This document shows positions 27,215 through 37,505 of a DNA stretch of 64,000 bases, piece after piece (position 1 is the first letter of the stretch; each line of letters begins with the position of its first letter). A program made the position numbers and the translations under genes. Source of the stretch: Gemmatimonadota bacterium (GTDB taxonomy: Bacteria; Gemmatimonadota; Gemmatimonadetes; Gemmatimonadales; Gemmatimonadaceae); assembly GCA_016714015.1 (NCBI GenBank), contig JADJNZ010000007.1, positions 248,001 to 312,000 of the forward strand. Reading direction: 5' to 3'. The notes below the pieces were generated by a model. It ran no database searches and was not told the DNA's origin. It was given only the letters and a program-made list of their open reading frames with translations.

Positions 27215-28002
27215 GGTGTGGAAAGGATCCTCACGAGTCGGAAGCCAGCGAAGGGGCCATCGGAGAGCCACCAGCGGCTCTTGGGGTCCTGCGGATCGGT
27301 CGAGTTCCAGGAGGGAAGTTGCCGCTCGCGGAGCGTGACCGACAGGGCGTCGCGCAGGGTCAGGAAGCTGCCGCCGCGGAGCACGCCGGTGCCGTCCTCG
27401 GTGGTGACCCACTCGCCGACGTTGCCGAGGAGGTCGTGGAGGCCGAGCCGGTCGGGTGCGCGTGTGGCGATGGGATGCGGTGCGCCCTCGGCGTTCGCGG
27501 CGATCCAGGCGTGCTCGGCGTACCCGGCGGGATCGACGCCGGCGAAGGCGAGGTCGGCGGCGCGCTGCCACTGCGCCTCCGTGGCGACGGCGTAGGTGTG
27601 CCCGGTGCGCTCGGAGAGCCAGGCGGCGAACCGCATGGCGCTGGCATGCGTGAGCGAGATGGCGGCGTAGCCCCGATGGCCGAACCCACGGTCCGGGGCA
27701 CCGTACGGGCGCGACGGGCGCGTGCTGGCATCGACGCCGCTTCGGGACTCGCGCGGGACATCGAGGCGGAGATAGAAGACGTCGTAGAGCTCCCAGGGCA
27801 CCTCGGTGCGCAGGAGTTCGAACGCCGGGACCTGCTTGCGCAAAGGGCCGTTGGCCCCTGGGATGGTGACGTCGCCCGCGGGAACGCGGACGAGTTCCCA
27901 GGCGAGGCGCGGAGAGGAGAGCGAGTCGCGGACGATCGCCTGCGCGCGCATCGGCGTGGCGGCGAGGGCGATGAGGACGGCAGACGTCAGGAAGGGGTGC
28001 AT
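27211..28002 (-). CDS. SUMF1/FGE-fold exported protein lacking catalytic cysteines
   Basis: This 263-residue protein has a signal peptide (about 1-20, TPMRAQ). FGE-sulfatase-type marks are LVRVPAGDVTIPG, ATEAQWQRAAD, NVGEWVTT and VLRGGSF. In true formylglycine-generating enzymes two cysteines follow RGGSF; here the segment reads RGGSFLTLRDALS with none, so sulfatase activation is unlikely. Related cysteine-less proteins act in binding or other oxidations. It leads the operon with the oxidoreductase and the isomerase-like protein. ATG 28002 follows a TAGCTT hexamer by a few bases, so the message may be leaderless. Confidence 0.85.
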   Translation of the reverse strand: MHPFLTSAVLIALAATPMRAQAIVRDSLSSPRLAWELVRVPAGDVTIPGANGPLRKQVPAFELLRTEVPWELYDVFYLRLDVPRESRSGVDASTRPSRPYGAPDRGFGHRGYAAISLTHASAMRFAAWLSERTGHTYAVATEAQWQRAADLAFAGVDPAGYAEHAWIAANAEGAPHPIATRAPDRLGLHDLLGNVGEWVTTEDGTGVLRGGSFLTLRDALSVTLRERQLPSWNSTDPQDPKSRWWLSDGPFAGFRLVRILSTP

Positions 28003-28130
28003 GGCACACCAAGCTACGCCGCACCGGAGGTCGGGTGAAGCGCGAGGCGCGGGATGGCTCGCCGTGGTCACGCCCCCTAGGTTCCCGCCATGCTCCGCCC
28101 GGTCCGCCTGTCCGTCCGCGTCGTCCGCCG

Positions 28131-29200
28131 ATGACCATCGCCGCCCTGCGCGCCCACGCGCTCGCGCGCAGTCTCTTCGCGCCCACCACGCTCCCCAAGG
28201 CGATCGCGCGCCTGGGCTTCGTGCAGGCGGACCCCATCCGCGCGCCGGCCCGCGCGCAGGATCTCACGTTGCGGCATCGCGTGAAGGACTATGCGGCAGG
28301 CGACCTCGAGCGGCGCTACCCGCGCTTGCAGGTCGAGGAGGACTTCTTCGTCAACTACGGCTTCCTCCCGCGCGCGACGCAGGCCCTCATGCACCCGCGC
28401 GGCGCGCGCGCCTCCTGGTCGGCGGCGCGGCGGAGGCAGGCCGCGTCGGTGCTCGCGTTCGTGCGCGAGCGCGGCGTGGTGCATCCGCGGGAGGTGGATG
28501 CCGCGTTCGCGCACGGCAAGACGCAGAATTGGTTCGGCGGGCGGAGCAATGCGAGCACGCAGCTGCTCGACGCGATGCATTTCCACGGACTCCTGCGCAT
28601 CGCGCGGCGCGAGAGCGGCGTGCGCACGTATGCCGTGCGGGAACCGACACCCGCGCCGCCCGATCCACGCGACGCGTTCGACGCGCTCTTCGACGTCGCC
28701 GTGGCCAAGTACGCTCCCGTGCCGGCCGCGACGCTCGGGTGGCTCGCGAGCGGGCTCGTGATGGGGGCGCCGCATTGGCGCGCGGATCGCACCGCAGCGC
28801 TGCGCCGTGCGCGAGCCCGACTCGGCTCGCGGCGTGTGGACGGCGTGGACTGGTACTGGCCGGCGGGCGAGCGGATCCGGCAGGTCGAGCAGCCGGACCG
28901 CGTGCGGCTGCTGGCCCCATTCGACCCGGTGGTGTGGGACCGGCGGCGGTTCGCGCTCTTCTGGGGCTGGGAGTACCGGTTCGAGGCGTACACGCCGGCG
29001 CCGAAGCGCGTGCGTGGCTACTACGCGCTGCCGTTGCTCTGGCGCGACGCCGTCATCGGCTGGGCCAACCTCTCGGTGCAGGACAGACGGCTCATCCACG
29101 AGACGGGGTACGTCTCGGGGCGCGCACCGCGCGACCCGGCGTTCCGTCGCGCGCTCGACGCCGAGCTCGAGGCGATGCGGCGATTCCTCGGCGTCGCCCG

Positions 29201-29204
<4 letters not shown>
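28131..29204 (+). CDS. AlkX/YcaQ-like winged-helix DNA glycosylase (HTH_42)
   Basis: This 357-residue protein matches the HTH_42 superfamily, which includes AlkZ and YcaQ/AlkX. These are glycosylases that excise alkylated bases and unhook interstrand crosslinks. The key QxD motif is at residues 32-34 (LGFVQADPIRAP). Other marks are YPRLQVEEDFFVNYGFLP, LLAPFDPVVWDRRRF and FWGWEYRFEAYTPAPKR, then GYYALPLLW. ATG 28131 is the first start that keeps the expected N-terminus. The stop overlaps the methyltransferase start (GTGA), implying co-translation. Confidence 0.88.
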
Positions 29205-30099
<895 letters not shown>

Positions 30100-30103
<4 letters not shown>

Positions 30104-31602
30104 GCGGGGGACGGCCCCGCGACGGCCATCCAGACGGTGACCGTCGTGCCGACGCCGACGGTGCTCTCGACGAACGCGTCACCGCCCTGCGCACGGGCGA
30201 TCTCCTGCACCGTCGCGAGGCCAAGCCCGGTGCCTCCGCGCGCTTCCTTCGTGGTGACGAAGGGGTCGAAGATGCTCGGCAGCAGATCGGCGGGGATGCC
30301 GCTCCCCGTGTCCGCGACGCTGAGCCGGATGTAGCGGCCGGGGAGCAGTGTCCGCTGTTCGCTCGCTGCGTCGGTGACCTCGGCATCCGCGAGCGACACC
30401 GTCACGGTGCCCGGGGTCTTGTCCATGGCGTCGCGGGCGTTCACGAGGAGGTTCATCACCACCTGTTCGAACTGCGAGGCATCCATACGGAGGCGCGCCG
30501 TGGCCTCCACCGCCCAGCGGAGGCGGTGTGGCGCGGCGATGAGCCGGTCGCAGATGGGGGCCATGCCGCGCACCACATCGGCCGGGGCGAAGTGCTGCTC
30601 GGTAGTGGGGCGCTGGCGCGCGTAGTCGAGCAGTTGGCGCGTGAGCGCCATTCCTTGACGACCGGCGGTCTCGATGGCGGCGATCTCCTCCTGCAGACGC
30701 GCGTCGCGCGGCGCGATGCGACTCGCCTCGCTGGAGGCGCCGACCACGACCGTGAGCACGTTGTTGAAGTCGTGCGCGACGCCGCTCGCCAGGCGGCCGA
30801 GGCTCTGGAGGCGCTGCGAACGCGCGTCGCGCAACTCGGCGGCGTGGAGGGCCGCGGCCTGCCGCATGGTGGCCGCGCGCTCGTTCTCCAGCGCGACGAA
30901 GAGGAGGATCGTGCCGAACGCGACCAGCCCCACGAGGTTGCTCGTGACGACGAAGAAGTTGAGGGCACCCGCGGCGGTGTCGGCCCAGGGCACGAGCCGC
31001 ACGACGAGATCGACGCCGATGACGACCGCCCGAAGCGCGAGGGCGAAGCGGAGGGCGCTCGCGGTGAACGGCGCCTCGCGCACGGCACCGGCGGGGCCGG
31101 GGCGTCCGAGGGGCCAGAGGGCGTAGAGGTACGGGACCGCCGCCACACTCCGCGACACGATGTACGTGAGCGTGGTGGCCGCCTCGGGCCAGGTCGCCCG
31201 CGCCGCCTCGAAGAGCACGGTGGTCGCGACCGCTGCAGCGGCCCAGCGTCCCAGGTGCTCCGAATCGCGCACGCCGGTGACCGCGGCGCCTTCCACCGTC
31301 GCGCGCAGCCGGCGGAGCAGGGGGGCGGACGCGAAGGAGGGGAGATGCAGCGCCAGCGTCCCCAGGTACTGGATGAGCGCGTGCTCCGTGAACCAGGCGC
31401 GCCAGTAGAAGTACGCGACGAGGTTGAGCGCGATCACGAGCTGCCACCACCAGACGGTGGCGATGGTCCGCATGACGGGGCGCCGCAGGCGGAACGCGAG
31501 GAGACTCATCGCGAGCGTGAACGTCGCGGCGCAGGCGGCGTGCAGGATCCATCGCACCTGTGCCGCCTGATCGTACAGCGAGACCGCGATGGGTTGGTGC
31601 AC
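30100..31602 (-). CDS. Membrane sensor histidine kinase (NtrB-like AHDFNN type)
   Basis: From GTG 31602 the protein has 500 residues. About seven hydrophobic helices (about 15-245) form the sensor, followed by a coiled coil, HisKA with His277 in GVAHDFNNVL, and an ATPase domain with NLLVNARDAM, DTGSGIP and GTGLGLATV. No receiver or partner regulator is adjacent, so it is an orphan kinase. The start is uncertain: the frame runs 38 codons further to GTG 31716, but that part is Arg/Pro-rich and looks noncoding, and no clear ribosome site marks either start. Confidence 0.87.
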
Positions 31603-31727
31603 GGGCGTCGAGGCAGGGAGTCGGGCCGCGCGTACGGACCGATCGGGCCGTGGCGGCGTGGATAAACTCGCGCACCTGAAGCGCGGGCGCCACCTCGACT
31701 TCGATCGGATGCACACGCCCGCTCGGG

Positions 31728-32846
31728 CTACGGCACCCGCCCCACCCAGAGCAGGTCATCCTCGTCCGCGCGCGCGAGATAGATCGCCTCGGCGCCGAAG
31801 CCCGCGAGCAAGGTGCGCTGGGGCAACTGCACCCGGTCCACCCGGATCCCGCGCCGGTCGAACACGTCGTACACCTCGGGTGCGCCTCGCGCCGTGTGTC
31901 GTCGCACCCAGACGCGGTCCTGCCGGTCGATGATGATGCCCTCCGGCGCGAACGCCGGCTTGGCCGCGGCGAACCGTGCCTCGGGCACGGAGAGCTGCCC
32001 AGTGATCGGCGTCCCGTCGGGGCGATTGATGCGCACGTTCCCCGGCAGCGTGGCCCCGCGTCGGTCGGCGGCGACCGCCTCCCGGTCGGCCGCGGTGATC
32101 GGCAGCGCCTCGAAGGCGTACACCGGCCCCTGCACGACGCGCCCGTTCCGTTCCCGCCACTCCACGCGGTACGGCTCGGCGCGCACGATCGCCACGGCGC
32201 CGTCGCGCGCGACCGCGAAGCCGTCGGCGGGGGAGAAGGCGACGCGCAGGATCATGCGGAATCCCTGGGACTCGTCGACGGCCGTGAACGGATTGCGGAG
32301 CTTCACGAGGGAGTCGAGGCGCTCGCCCCTGCGGCGCGTGACCCAGCTCTCCGTTGCTTCCCCGTCGCGCGCGACGCGCCCCAACGCCTCGCGGGCGTAC
32401 TCGGCGCCATCGCCGTCGAGCACGTGCGGGTCGGCGGAGTTCGAGCTGAAGCTCATGCCGCCCCCGACCGATTCGAACGGGACCGTCCCGAGCGGCGCGC
32501 CGGCGCGGGAGAAGCGCAGGTAGCGGCGCTGGATCTGGTCGAGCAAGCGGATCTCGCCGTCGCGCATCGCATACAGACCGCCCGGCTGTCCGTACTCGAG
32601 GGGGCCGCGTCCCTTGCTCGCGGCGGGCTTGTTGGTGCCGCGCGCGAGGTCCACGAGGTGCACCGCGAGTTCGCGGCCGTCGCTGACGAGGAGGCGGCCG
32701 TCGGGCAGCTCGAAGAGCCCGGTGATGCGGGAGAAGGCGTCGGGGGCTTCCCGCGTCGCGGCGGGGAGTTGTCGGGGGGCGGGCTCCTGGGCGACGAGGA
32801 ACCCGGGGACGACCCCGAGGAGAAGTGCGCGGATGGGACGTGGCAT
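31728..32846 (-). CDS. Exported beta-propeller (NHL/6-bladed type) protein
   Basis: This 372-residue protein has a signal peptide (about 1-19, GFLVAQ). Repeated short blades follow, such as ITGLFELPDGRLLVSDG, GLYAMRDGEIRLLDQIQRRY and GIIIDRQDRVWVRR. The pattern matches 6-bladed NHL-like propellers common in Bacteroidota and Gemmatimonadota. Role unknown; likely periplasmic or surface binding. It is divergent from the erythromycin-esterase-like gene. Confidence 0.75.
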   Translation of the reverse strand: MPRPIRALLLGVVPGFLVAQEPAPRQLPAATREAPDAFSRITGLFELPDGRLLVSDGRELAVHLVDLARGTNKPAASKGRGPLEYGQPGGLYAMRDGEIRLLDQIQRRYLRFSRAGAPLGTVPFESVGGGMSFSSNSADPHVLDGDGAEYAREALGRVARDGEATESWVTRRRGERLDSLVKLRNPFTAVDESQGFRMILRVAFSPADGFAVARDGAVAIVRAEPYRVEWRERNGRVVQGPVYAFEALPITAADREAVAADRRGATLPGNVRINRPDGTPITGQLSVPEARFAAAKPAFAPEGIIIDRQDRVWVRRHTARGAPEVYDVFDRRGIRVDRVQLPQRTLLAGFGAEAIYLARADEDDLLWVGRVP

Positions 32847-32960
32847 GGTGACGAATAGGGCACTCGCGGCGCCCGGCGGGATTCCTTCGCGGGACGGAGC
32901 GTACGGCCGTAGGGGCGAGTCGAGTTGCGGTGCGGGTGTGTCGCGCGGAGCATTCTTCAC

Positions 32961-34823
32961 ATGCCGATGCGTCGACTCCTGCTCGCCAGCTGTGTCGTGA
33001 ATCTCGCCCTGGCCGGCGCCGCGCAGGCACAGCGCCCACTCAACCTCGACTTCGAGATCCCGAGTGCGAGTCTCGAGGACGAGGCGTGGGGCTGGTCGCG
33101 AGGCTGGTCGGCCTTCGCGGCAGGGCCGACCGCGCGCTTCTCGCTCGACACGGCGACCAGTGCGCGGGGCAGGCGAAGCCTGCGCATCGTCGCGGCGGAC
33201 ACCGCCGAGGATGCCCCGGCGCGTGGCCTCATGTTGCAACTGCCGGGCGCCTTCACGCGCGGCAAGCGGGTCACGCTCACGGGGGCGATCCGAGGCCGTT
33301 CGGTGCGCGGTCGCGCGTTCGTGACACTCGAGGCGTGGGGCGACCGCGTCGTTCCGGCGGCCGACACCGGCCGCCTGACGAGTGCCACCCCTGATGGTCC
33401 GTGGCAGCGATTCGCGCTCGCGATCGATGTCCCGCGGGACCCGAGCATCCACTCGCTCGTGATCATGCCAGCCGTCCAAGGAAGCGGCACCGCCTGGTTC
33501 GATGACCTCGCGCTCACGGTCGACGGCGTCGTGGTCGACCACCTCGACACGGGCATACCACCAACGGCCGACCAGTCGCGATGGCTCGCCGCGCGCAGCG
33601 TCCCGCTCGTCCGCACCGGTCCCGAGGAGGCCGCGACCGAGGCCGCCGATCTCGCCCTGCTCGACCGCATCATCGGCGACGCGCGGGTCGTCGGACTCGG
33701 CGAGTCGACGCATGGCACGAGCGAGTTCTTCACCGTGAAGCACCGGGTCATCCAGCACCTGGTGCGCCGGCGGGGCTTCACCGTCTTCGCGCTCGAGGCC
33801 GATCAGCGTGCCGTCGCGCGGATCGACGCCTGGGTCAATGGTGGTCCCGGCTCGGCGCGGGACGCCCTGCGCTCGGTCTTCGCCGTCTGGAACACCGAGG
33901 AGATGCTGGCGCTCCTCGAGTGGATGCGAACGCATAACGCCACGGCGCTGCACAAGGTACGGGTCGTCGGCTACGACATGCAGGATCACCGGGAGCCGAT
34001 GGACTCGCTGCTCGGCTTCCTCGCCACCGCCGACCCGGCCCACGGTGCTACGGTGGCCGCGCGCACCGCGGAGTACCGCGCGGCCGCGTCCTTCGCGACG
34101 CCGAACGTGCCCGACACGACCCGGGCGCGCTGGCACGCCACGGCCGACTCGATCGTCGGCGAGGTGCGCGCGCGTCGCGTCGCGTGGCTGGCGCGTGCGC
34201 GCACCGCGCGTGACTCCGCGCGCACCGAGGCGGCGGTGCACGATGCCGACCTGTTCCGGCAGGCCGCCCTCCTGAACGTCACGCTCGCGTCGCCCCTCCG
34301 CGACTCCCTCATGGCGGCCAACCTCGCCTGGGTCGTGCGCGGGCCGCATCGCGGCGCGCGCACCATCGTCTGGGCGCACGACCTCCACGTCAGTCGGGGC
34401 GGGGATCCGCGACGCAGCATGAACGCGGGGGCGCAGATGGGCGCCTATCTGGCGCATTCGTACGGGCTGGACTATCGCGCCTTCAGTCTGCTCACGCGCG
34501 AGGGCGAATACACGGCGACGCGCAGCCTCTCGGATCATGCGCTCATCGCGGCCCGCGGGTATCCCGCACCGTCCGGCAGCGTCGAGGCGATGCTCGGTGC
34601 CTTGCCACGTCCGGACGGGCGCCCTGGCCTCATCGTCGACGTGCGGGTGCGCGAGGATGACCCGGAGGGAGCCTGGCTCTGGGCGCCGCACATTGTGCGG
34701 AGCATCGGTTACGCCGCGTACGACTTCGGATTCGAGATGGCGATCGTGGTCCCGCTCGAGTTCGATGGCATCATCTTCGTCGACCGGAGCACGTCGTCGC
34801 GGCCGTTGCGACGGTCACCGTGA
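32961..34823 (+). CDS. Exported erythromycin-esterase-fold protein with N-terminal beta-sandwich
   Basis: This 620-residue protein starts with a signal peptide (about 1-24, GAAQAQ). An N-terminal region (about 25-195) resembles a carbohydrate-binding beta-sandwich (LNLDFEIPSASLEDEAWGW, GTAWFDDLALTVDG). The C-terminal esterase domain (about 230-610) carries GLGESTHGTSEFF with Glu248 and the catalytic-type His251, and WAHDLHVS near the end. Ere enzymes open the macrolide lactone, but most environmental relatives are uncharacterised hydrolases. ATG 32961 has GGAG eleven bases upstream; ATG 32967 is also possible. Not a resistance gene by sequence alone. Confidence 0.85.
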   Translation: MPMRRLLLASCVVNLALAGAAQAQRPLNLDFEIPSASLEDEAWGWSRGWSAFAAGPTARFSLDTATSARGRRSLRIVAADTAEDAPARGLMLQLPGAFTRGKRVTLTGAIRGRSVRGRAFVTLEAWGDRVVPAADTGRLTSATPDGPWQRFALAIDVPRDPSIHSLVIMPAVQGSGTAWFDDLALTVDGVVVDHLDTGIPPTADQSRWLAARSVPLVRTGPEEAATEAADLALLDRIIGDARVVGLGESTHGTSEFFTVKHRVIQHLVRRRGFTVFALEADQRAVARIDAWVNGGPGSARDALRSVFAVWNTEEMLALLEWMRTHNATALHKVRVVGYDMQDHREPMDSLLGFLATADPAHGATVAARTAEYRAAASFATPNVPDTTRARWHATADSIVGEVRARRVAWLARARTARDSARTEAAVHDADLFRQAALLNVTLASPLRDSLMAANLAWVVRGPHRGARTIVWAHDLHVSRGGDPRRSMNAGAQMGAYLAHSYGLDYRAFSLLTREGEYTATRSLSDHALIAARGYPAPSGSVEAMLGALPRPDGRPGLIVDVRVREDDPEGAWLWAPHIVRSIGYAAYDFGFEMAIVVPLEFDGIIFVDRSTSSRPLRRSP

Positions 34824-37400
34824 TGGAGGCGTGGCAGCCGCGGTGAGCCCCACGGCGTAGCCGGCATCACCCCAGGCGATGATCAGCTGGCCGTCCCGGA
34901 CCGAGATGCTGAGCCGCTCCACTTCGCGCTCGAGCCCGTGCCGCACCATCGCGATGCGGGTGAGGTCGCGCGCCGGAGCGTACTGGGTCCCGAAGACATC
35001 GACGAGGCGGCTCACGATCAACTGCGCTCCCTCCTCGGTCGGCAGCATCCAGAGCGTGTAGCGACCGGCCGGAACGACGCTCGCGCCGAGGCGGAGGTCG
35101 GCCGAGGTCTCGAAGTGCGTGGCCATGTCCGTGCCGAGCCTCCAGACGGTCCCCCACGGCACGACGCCGCCCCAGATGCGGCGCCCCCGCGTGGACGGGC
35201 TACCGTGGATGATGCGGATCGCGGCCCCGTTCGCCTGCGCGAGGATCGTGTCGCGAGGCGAGAGTGCACCGAAGGTGGTGCCGTTGCGACCGTCCTCGCG
35301 CCAACGCTGCGCGATGGCCGTGGCATCGATGTCGGCTGCGCGCTCGACGCGGACCTGGTAGGTCGTGCCACGCCAGTCCGAGCGGATGAGGCGGCCGAGC
35401 GCGTCGAGCTTGACGCCGAAACGCCCCTGCCCGAAGTAGTCGATCTCCACGGAGTCCGCCGACGCGAACAGGATGCGCGTCCGACTCGGCGCCTGCTGGA
35501 ACGCCGCCGGACTCAGGCGCACCAAGCTCCGCGCTGAATCGCTGGTGGCGCGACGCGCCTCGGCGACCGCGAGTTCGAGCACCTGGAATGACGATCCCAG
35601 CGGGATGGTCCCGAACGGGAACCCGCCATGCGGCGCGGCGATGCGGTGCGTGACGGCGGCGCCGCGGGCGACCGCGTGGCGGACGATACTGTCGGCCGTG
35701 AACTCCATCACCGATGCGAAGGGATCGGGCGCGCCGGACGGCGCGTTCACGTCCGCCTGCTCATAGCGGCGCAGTGCGCTGTCGTCGCCGAGGAGGATCC
35801 GATATCGCAACTCGCGCACCGCGGGGGCGCGCGTGATGAGCACGCCGGTGATCTCGTTGCCGACGCGTCGCGCCTCCTCGACCTGCACGGTGTCCCGCCC
35901 CAGGGTGACCACCCAGCCGTGGCGCACCGTCGCGGTGTCGCCGGACTGGTGCACGCGGCGCAGCAGCCCGATGACCTTCTCCGCGCGCACGCGGGCGCCG
36001 TCGCCCGCCGCCCAGCGCGCGTCGTGGGTGGGCGCGATGCCGGCGACCTCGCTCGTGCCGTCCGGCCGGAGGCGCACGCAGTCGGGCGCGCGGACGCGCA
36101 GTCCGACCGCGGGGAGGTCGAGGTACTCAGCTCCCGAGGTGAAGCCGCAGCCCGAGCCGTAGGTGCGTGCGCCGACCACCCAGGCCTCGGCGCCGTCGAC
36201 GAGCTCCGCGACGAATTGCTCGGTCGCGGAGGCCGAGGCGCCGTCGGTCACCAGCACGAGCGGACCCGTCCAGCCGCCGTTCACCGACCCGGAATGCGCG
36301 AGCGAGTTGATCTCGTGCGTGAGCGCCCCCGGTGGAGCGAATCCCGGGGCGAGCATCGGCACCGGGCCGGCGGTCCAGAGGCCGGTGATCAGCCCGTCGC
36401 AGACGAGCGACCCGACGCCGAGCTGCCAGACCCGCGACCGATCGCACGGCGTTCGCGCCAACTCGATCGCTGCGGCGAGGCGATCGCGCGAGACGGCGAG
36501 CGTGTCGCGCCACCGGCCGGGCACGGCCAGCGGCAGGGCGCTGTCGACACGGGCGAGTGAGCGCTCGAGCCGAGCGCGGTGGCGGTCGTTGCGGATGAAG
36601 GCGACCCGCTGCGCGGGCAGCGGGCGCGGAGTGATGGCCCGTGCGGCCTTGCTCGCCCACTCGGTGCCGCCGCCGTTGCCCGTGACGTCGATGATCAAGG
36701 CGGACGGTCGTTCGCGCGCGAGCGTCCGCACGGCTTCAGCGAGGGCCGCGGCGAGCGTGTCGCCGATCGCGCGGCGGAGCGCGCTCGCGCAGGCGTCGTC
36801 GCACTGCGCTCCCGTGAAGCGGGCATGCACCTCCGGCCACGCGGACTCGCATGCCCATCCATGCGGTTCGTGACCGAAGGAGTGGATGCGTAGCACCGCG
36901 ATCCGGTCGCCCTCGCGTTCGATGACGCCCGCCGTGAAGGGGAGTCGAGGCAGCGAGATCGCGCGCCAGTCATTCAGCCGTGCGAACGCGGTGCGCGACC
37001 GTTCCGCGCGATATCCGAACGCACGGCAAAGGGAGAGCGCCGGCGCATCGCGCGGCGGCCACTCGACGCCGGAACCGTCAGCCGGACCCCTCCGAATGGC
37101 GCGCGCCGAGAAGTGCCCGTCTTGGAACGCAGTCACGAACGCCACGAGCGCGGCGCGCGCTTCGCGCGTGCTCGTCGCCTTCCGGAGGAGCGTGTCGGTG
37201 CGCGCGTGCAGCGCGACGGGGTCCACGCCGTGCCGCACCTTCCAGTCGAAGTTGGCGTACTTCGTGGCTGTGTACTCCTCGAGTCGCGCCAGATCGCGGA
37301 GCCACTCGTCCCGTTCCCCCGGTAGCCCATGCGTGGACCGCTGGGCGGAGGCGACGCAGGCGAGCAGCGCGAACATCGTCGCGAGGGCGCGAATCGTCAT
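34815..37400 (-). CDS. Exported S41-type peptidase fused to C-terminal DUF2911
   Basis: This 861-residue protein has a signal peptide (about 1-19). An S41 (C-terminal-processing-peptidase) domain spans about 150-470, with IIDVTGNGGGTEW and TDGASASATEQF, where Ser391 fits the S-A-S/T-E nucleophile. A region without clear family follows (about 470-725), then a DUF2911 domain (about 731-850) with GSPSTRGRRIWGGVVPWGTV and VPAGRYTLWMLP. No PDZ domain is evident. Joining S41 and DUF2911 in one chain is unusual. The 3' end overlaps the convergent esterase-like gene by nine bases. A GATTCATCCC motif lies 43 bases upstream. Confidence 0.85.
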   Translation of the reverse strand: MTIRALATMFALLACVASAQRSTHGLPGERDEWLRDLARLEEYTATKYANFDWKVRHGVDPVALHARTDTLLRKATSTREARAALVAFVTAFQDGHFSARAIRRGPADGSGVEWPPRDAPALSLCRAFGYRAERSRTAFARLNDWRAISLPRLPFTAGVIEREGDRIAVLRIHSFGHEPHGWACESAWPEVHARFTGAQCDDACASALRRAIGDTLAAALAEAVRTLARERPSALIIDVTGNGGGTEWASKAARAITPRPLPAQRVAFIRNDRHRARLERSLARVDSALPLAVPGRWRDTLAVSRDRLAAAIELARTPCDRSRVWQLGVGSLVCDGLITGLWTAGPVPMLAPGFAPPGALTHEINSLAHSGSVNGGWTGPLVLVTDGASASATEQFVAELVDGAEAWVVGARTYGSGCGFTSGAEYLDLPAVGLRVRAPDCVRLRPDGTSEVAGIAPTHDARWAAGDGARVRAEKVIGLLRRVHQSGDTATVRHGWVVTLGRDTVQVEEARRVGNEITGVLITRAPAVRELRYRILLGDDSALRRYEQADVNAPSGAPDPFASVMEFTADSIVRHAVARGAAVTHRIAAPHGGFPFGTIPLGSSFQVLELAVAEARRATSDSARSLVRLSPAAFQQAPSRTRILFASADSVEIDYFGQGRFGVKLDALGRLIRSDWRGTTYQVRVERAADIDATAIAQRWREDGRNGTTFGALSPRDTILAQANGAAIRIIHGSPSTRGRRIWGGVVPWGTVWRLGTDMATHFETSADLRLGASVVPAGRYTLWMLPTEEGAQLIVSRLVDVFGTQYAPARDLTRIAMVRHGLEREVERLSISVRDGQLIIAWGDAGYAVGLTAAATPPSR

Positions 37401-37443
37401 CTCGGCATCCTAGGAGAGCGCCGCCGCGCGGTGCCACTCCCGC

Positions 37444-37453
37444 GGGATGAATC
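37444..37453 (-). promoter_or_regulatory. GATTCATCCC upstream motif (site 1)
   Basis: On the minus strand this reads GATTCATCCC, ending 43 bases before the S41-DUF2911 start. Related sites are at 44567-44576, 48033-48042, 58079-58088 and, with one change, 58159-58168. A CTAGGAT hexamer-like stretch lies 30 bases after the motif, close to the start codon. Confidence 0.4.
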
Positions 37454-37505
37454 GTTCCGCCGCGAGGATGGACCGTCGGGGTGAGCCAACCGCACTGTCG
37501 GACGA

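Noticed and set aside
31603..31716. N-terminal extension of the orphan histidine kinase
   Set aside because: The 38 extra codons are Arg/Pro-rich, unlike the protein that follows, and no ribosome site supports the longer start.
32961..34823. Macrolide resistance gene
   Set aside because: The fold is that of erythromycin esterases, but the added front domain and distant context give no reason to claim macrolide substrate.
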